Notes under the pieces: generated by a model
Told to the model about the DNA's origin: nothing
Databases searched by the model: none
Seen by the model: only the letters and a program-made list of their open reading frames with translations
NCBI GenBank assembly: GCA_025997755.1
Contig: BNVA01000092.1
Coordinates: 1 to 7,829, forward strand
Length of the DNA stretch: 7,829 nucleotides
From: Spirochaetia bacterium
GTDB taxonomy: Bacteria > Spirochaetota > Spirochaetia > Treponematales > Breznakiellaceae
Direction of reading: 5' to 3'
Shown: positions 5,094 through 7,829 of the stretch, one piece after another
Numbering within the stretch: position 1 is the stretch's first letter
Layout: the number at the start of each line of letters is the position of its first letter
Program-made: the position numbers and the translations under genes

Positions 5094-6392
5094 ATGATTT
5101 TTTGTAGGCGGGGTGGCGTGCCCACGCATCTCATTTTCTTGCCGGTCGCGGCTCTCATGCTATTATCGGGTGCGCGGCTCGCTGCCGAAGAAGCCGCAGT
5201 TTCCGTAGTGCGTTCCGAAAACGATAAAACGCCTGCAGCAATCATCACCGACATAAAAATCACCGGTTTAAAACGGACGCAACCGCATATCGCGCTTGCC
5301 GCCCTAGAAAAATTCAGGGGCAGGGACAGCTTGGCGCTTGACTTGAATGATGTCAAAGCTGCCGTCGTCGATACCGGAATCTTAGACCCTGTTAATGTTG
5401 AAATTGTTACATCGGATACCGGTACAACACTTGACGTCAAAGTGCAAGACAAGTGGGCAATTTTCCCCATCCCGCTATTTATGTTTGGTTCCGACGGCGT
5501 GTCATTCGGCGGAGCCTTTTTTGATGCCAACGCATTTGGGATAAACGACAAAATGTCTATAGCCGGACTCTACTCGGAAACCCATTGGATGATAAATCTT
5601 ATGTATATGCACGCTGCGGCAAAAAGGCTGCCCGGGTTTATTTTGTCGGCGAATTACTCGAACTCCAAAACAGAAAGAACCGATCAATCGGAAAATGTTT
5701 ACAGCCGGTTTAAAACCGATTCTATTCGGGTTATGGCAGGATTAAATTATCCATTCGCGCAATTTTTTAATGCGGGCTTGCGTTTTTCATTCAACTATAT
5801 TTGGTTAAACGAATTTGAAGATGCAATTAATCCGCCGTCTTCCGGTGCCGCTCATTTAGGTATTCATCCCAGCCTTGGGTGGCGTAAAGTAAATTGGGAT
5901 GGAATGTTACAATCGGAACGGCAGGCATCCGTGAATTACCATGCCAACATAGACCTTGAAAAAAACGAAAGCATTCAAAGGGTGAATTTACAGTTGGTTT
6001 GGGAGCAATCAATCCGCACCGGATTCCGTTTTTTCGGAAGGGGCGGAGCAAGTTTTTCAACACGAATAACGCCGCTTTCAAGCTCGTCGCCGCATGATGC
6101 GCAGGTTGACATACTACCCGGAAAGTTCTTTGCTCAAAATATAGCCGGTTTCCAAGCCGGTTTTGAAAACGCCCTCTTTTCGCTTAAATTCGGTACGTTT
6201 TCTGTCCTTGCCTGTTATCAATTTGTTTATTCGTACAGCGAACCCCTAGGCGGCAGTATAGATCACGGACCCGCCGCCGGTTTCCGCATCTATCTACGGC
6301 AGCTCGCCATACCTGCCGTAGGCCTAAAAGCCGGTTACAACATAGCCGCCCAGCGCCTACAGTGGAGTTTTAATATCGGCATGTCAATGTAA
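5094..6392 (+). CDS. Small Omp85/BamA-TamA-like outer-membrane protein with one POTRA-like domain
   Basis: The product has 432 residues. ATG at 5094 follows AGGAG by 8 bases. Residues 1-31 resemble a signal peptide (RR, then LIFLPVAALMLLSG, cleavage near LAA before EE). A POTRA-like domain spans about 50-119: IITDIKITGLKRT, a helix, LDLNDVKAAVVDTGI, LDPVNVEIV, and LDVKVQDKWAIFPIP, the last being the typical POTRA exit into the barrel. The remaining 300 residues alternate strands with aromatic and glycine residues, as expected for a barrel. It ends RLQWSFNIGMSM, lacking the classic terminal Phe or Trp. At 432 residues and one POTRA it is far smaller than BamA (about 800) or TamA (about 580), so it is probably a specialised Omp85-like protein, not the essential assembly factor. 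The substrate is unknown. Confidence 0.5.
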   Translation: MIFCRRGGVPTHLIFLPVAALMLLSGARLAAEEAAVSVVRSENDKTPAAIITDIKITGLKRTQPHIALAALEKFRGRDSLALDLNDVKAAVVDTGILDPVNVEIVTSDTGTTLDVKVQDKWAIFPIPLFMFGSDGVSFGGAFFDANAFGINDKMSIAGLYSETHWMINLMYMHAAAKRLPGFILSANYSNSKTERTDQSENVYSRFKTDSIRVMAGLNYPFAQFFNAGLRFSFNYIWLNEFEDAINPPSSGAAHLGIHPSLGWRKVNWDGMLQSERQASVNYHANIDLEKNESIQRVNLQLVWEQSIRTGFRFFGRGGASFSTRITPLSSSSPHDAQVDILPGKFFAQNIAGFQAGFENALFSLKFGTFSVLACYQFVYSYSEPLGGSIDHGPAAGFRIYLRQLAIPAVGLKAGYNIAAQRLQWSFNIGMSM

Positions 6393-6393
6393 T

Positions 6394-6403
6394 GTTAATT
6401 AAC
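6394..6403. repeat. 10-bp palindrome after the barrel-protein gene
   Basis: GTTAATTAAC is a perfect palindrome two bases past the TAA stop. It is too short, and lacks a T-run, to be called a terminator. It may be chance. Confidence 0.5.
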
Positions 6404-6472
6404 GTCTAACGCTTTTTAGGGGGAGCAAGGCACATACACAACTGTTGCACTTACAACGCGGCGGCACTGGTA

Positions 6473-6504
6473 TTGTTGAAAACAACAGGATTCTATGTTA
6501 AAAT
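6473..6504 (+). promoter_or_regulatory. Sigma-70-type promoter of the type IIG gene
   Basis: TTGAAA (6476-6481), 17 bp, TAAAAT (6499-6504): five of six matches in each box and ideal spacing. Transcription would start near 6511, leaving a leader that contains GGGGAG (6520-6525) before ATG 6535. A short inverted repeat, TGTTG (6474-6478) and CAACA (6483-6487) around AAAA, overlaps the -35 and could be an operator for a control protein; none is visible here. The rest of the 142-bp gap shows nothing recognisable. Confidence 0.5.
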
Positions 6505-6534
6505 TAGTAAATGACACTTGGGGAGATAGTTAAT

Positions 6535-7829
6535 ATGCCAACATATAGCGGTATACAAAAAGAAGAAACGCTAAAAGGTTTTGTTTATAAAGACTACTTC
6601 CCTAAATACGGCTATGAACCGAATATCGACAATATAGACTTTGTAATCACTGAAAACAAAGCACGAGGCGACTTATTTAGTGATGGTGTGGGTAGTTCAA
6701 CACACTATCTCTGGGCAGAAGCAAAAAAGGGAACGCAAGATGTTTTTGATATGTTTACCCAACTCATTCTTACTTGCAAAAAAACTTATGAGAAGGGCGA
6801 ATATCTAGCGCCGCCTTGGCTTGGCTGTTTTGATGACGCCCGTATTGCATTTGTGTCGTTTTATGATATGCTGCCGATTTTTAATGAAACAGATTTTAAT
6901 TGGAATACCACACCCAGTAATCACGATACAACAGATTTTAAAAAAGCCCGCAACAAAATTGAAACACTTATTGGTGCAAAAATTGCAATTTATAATTTTG
7001 GCGGTGACGATAGCGAAATAAAAGAATTTATTAAAACACATTTTGTGAAAGGCGCATCAGCTTCTATAAAAAGTCCTATAACAAAAGAAAATTTTGTACA
7101 AATATTTATCAAATGGGTAAAGGAAGTAAAACCATTTATCAATATACCAAAAGACAGATGGACAGAGTTTAAACAAAACGGGATACTTGATTGTGATTTC
7201 TACCGTGCCGATGTAATGAGCGATGGCGGAAACACCATAACAGAAAAACTTAAAATTATCCTTAAAAATGACAATTACAAATTTCAACAAAATATCAGCG
7301 GTATGTTGTTTACTTCTGATATTGGTTTTACTGATAGCGGTGCGGCATACAGCCGTTTTTGGAATCGTTACGAGCGGCCTCCTGCAGTAGAATTTAGACA
7401 GTACATTATTGACCGGCGCGATCTTTTAGTTCCCAGCAATATCCGTGAAGTAAAAGGCTCTTTCTTTACGCCTAAAATTTGGGTAGACAAATCAAAAGAA
7501 TATCTTGCAAAGGTATTTGGCGAAAATTGGCAGGACGAATACTATGTATGGGATTGCGCGGCAGGTACAGGAAACTTACTTGCCGGATTAAGCAATAAGT
7601 ATAATGTGTGGGCATCTACACTTGATCAGGGTGATGTAGAAACCATGCAAAGCCTAATCGACATTGATGAAAACTTGAATCTGTTAAGCGGACACGTTTT
7701 TCAGTTTGATTTTTTGAATGACAGTTTTGACAAACTGCCGGAAGAATTGAAGAAGATTATCGACGATCCGGAAAAGCGGAAGAAGCTGATTTGTTATATC
7801 AATCCGCCGTATGCGGAAGCAGCAAGCTC
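6535..7829 (+). CDS. Type IIG restriction-modification enzyme (nuclease plus N6-adenine methyltransferase), C-terminus cut by window edge
   Basis: 431 codons are visible and the frame is open to the right edge. ATG at 6535 has GGGGAG nine bases upstream. The N-terminal part carries a PD-(D/E)xK-like pattern, with D46 or D50, then E62-A63-K64 after a strand (YLWAEAKKG) and a following Gln in a helix. Residues 100-300 are a helical connector. Then come methyltransferase motifs in gamma order: X (GSFFTP, 308-313), I (DCAAGTGN, 340-347), an acidic motif II residue near D364, III near D392, and IV (NPPY, 423-426). NPPY marks N6-adenine methylation. Target recognition should lie downstream, outside the window. 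Such single-chain enzymes methylate host sites and cut unmodified DNA; the recognition site cannot be read here. The gene is visibly more AT-rich than the lipoprotein genes, suggesting acquisition. Confidence 0.5.
   Translation, partial: MPTYSGIQKEETLKGFVYKDYFPKYGYEPNIDNIDFVITENKARGDLFSDGVGSSTHYLWAEAKKGTQDVFDMFTQLILTCKKTYEKGEYLAPPWLGCFDDARIAFVSFYDMLPIFNETDFNWNTTPSNHDTTDFKKARNKIETLIGAKIAIYNFGGDDSEIKEFIKTHFVKGASASIKSPITKENFVQIFIKWVKEVKPFINIPKDRWTEFKQNGILDCDFYRADVMSDGGNTITEKLKIILKNDNYKFQQNISGMLFTSDIGFTDSGAAYSRFWNRYERPPAVEFRQYIIDRRDLLVPSNIREVKGSFFTPKIWVDKSKEYLAKVFGENWQDEYYVWDCAAGTGNLLAGLSNKYNVWASTLDQGDVETMQSLIDIDENLNLLSGHVFQFDFLNDSFDKLPEELKKIIDDPEKRKKLICYINPPYAEAAS

Noticed and set aside
5024..5551. 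Minus-strand ORF of 175 codons
   Set aside because: It is antisense to the signal peptide and POTRA-like region of the barrel protein. Its Ser/Thr/Pro-rich product looks like a shadow of the real gene.
6404..6410. GTCTAAC, matching an integron attC core (RYYYAAC)
   Set aside because: Treponemes can carry integron cassettes, but no matching GTTRRRY core with paired L sites is found at a suitable distance on either strand, and the toxin-antitoxin repeats do not contain such cores.

Overview
The window looks like an accessory stretch of a spirochaete chromosome, most likely Treponema-like. This is inferred from the style of the proteins (relaxed lipoboxes, LPP20-type lipoproteins, a CsgG/LpoB-like periplasmic protein, a short Omp85-type barrel protein) and not from any marker gene. 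No rRNA, tRNA, CRISPR array, transposase or integrase is visible, and coding density is high: no gene-free gap exceeds about 150 bases.

Left half (1-3876, minus strand). A promoter at about 3910-3938 (TTGATA, 17 bp, TATAAT) points into a run of five same-strand genes: a 64-residue cytoplasmic ORF, a 238-residue lipoprotein, a 382-residue lipoprotein, a 359-residue LPP20-like lipoprotein, and a CsgG/LpoB-like protein with a type I signal peptide that runs off the left edge. The 238- and 382-residue lipoproteins are tandem paralogues about 95% identical at DNA level over at least 540 bp. They overlap by ATGA, and the shorter one lacks the C-terminal module. The set looks like an envelope-associated operon.

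Middle (3877-5077). A divergent promoter region separates the operon from a plus-strand XRE-family regulator whose best promoter would make it nearly leaderless. A palindrome covers its -35 box. After it sits a HigBA-type toxin-antitoxin pair, toxin first, with a 32-bp overlap. The pair is bracketed by a 30-bp direct repeat (29/30 identical) made of the last codons and stop of the XRE gene plus downstream bases. This suggests that the pair was inserted between the regulator and the next gene, leaving a restored gene end behind.

Right half (5094-7829, plus strand). A 432-residue outer-membrane protein with one POTRA-like domain and a beta-barrel-like remainder probably once followed the regulator directly. 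After a 142-bp gap with a good promoter comes the N-terminal 431 residues of an AT-rich type IIG restriction-modification enzyme, with a PD-(D/E)xK-like nuclease region and gamma-order adenine methyltransferase motifs X, I, II, III and IV. It is cut by the right edge.

Together: envelope lipoproteins on one side and a barrel protein on the other flank a single phage-type regulator, and defence or stability modules (toxin-antitoxin, type IIG) have been added. That the envelope genes form one regulated system is an inference, not something the sequence proves.
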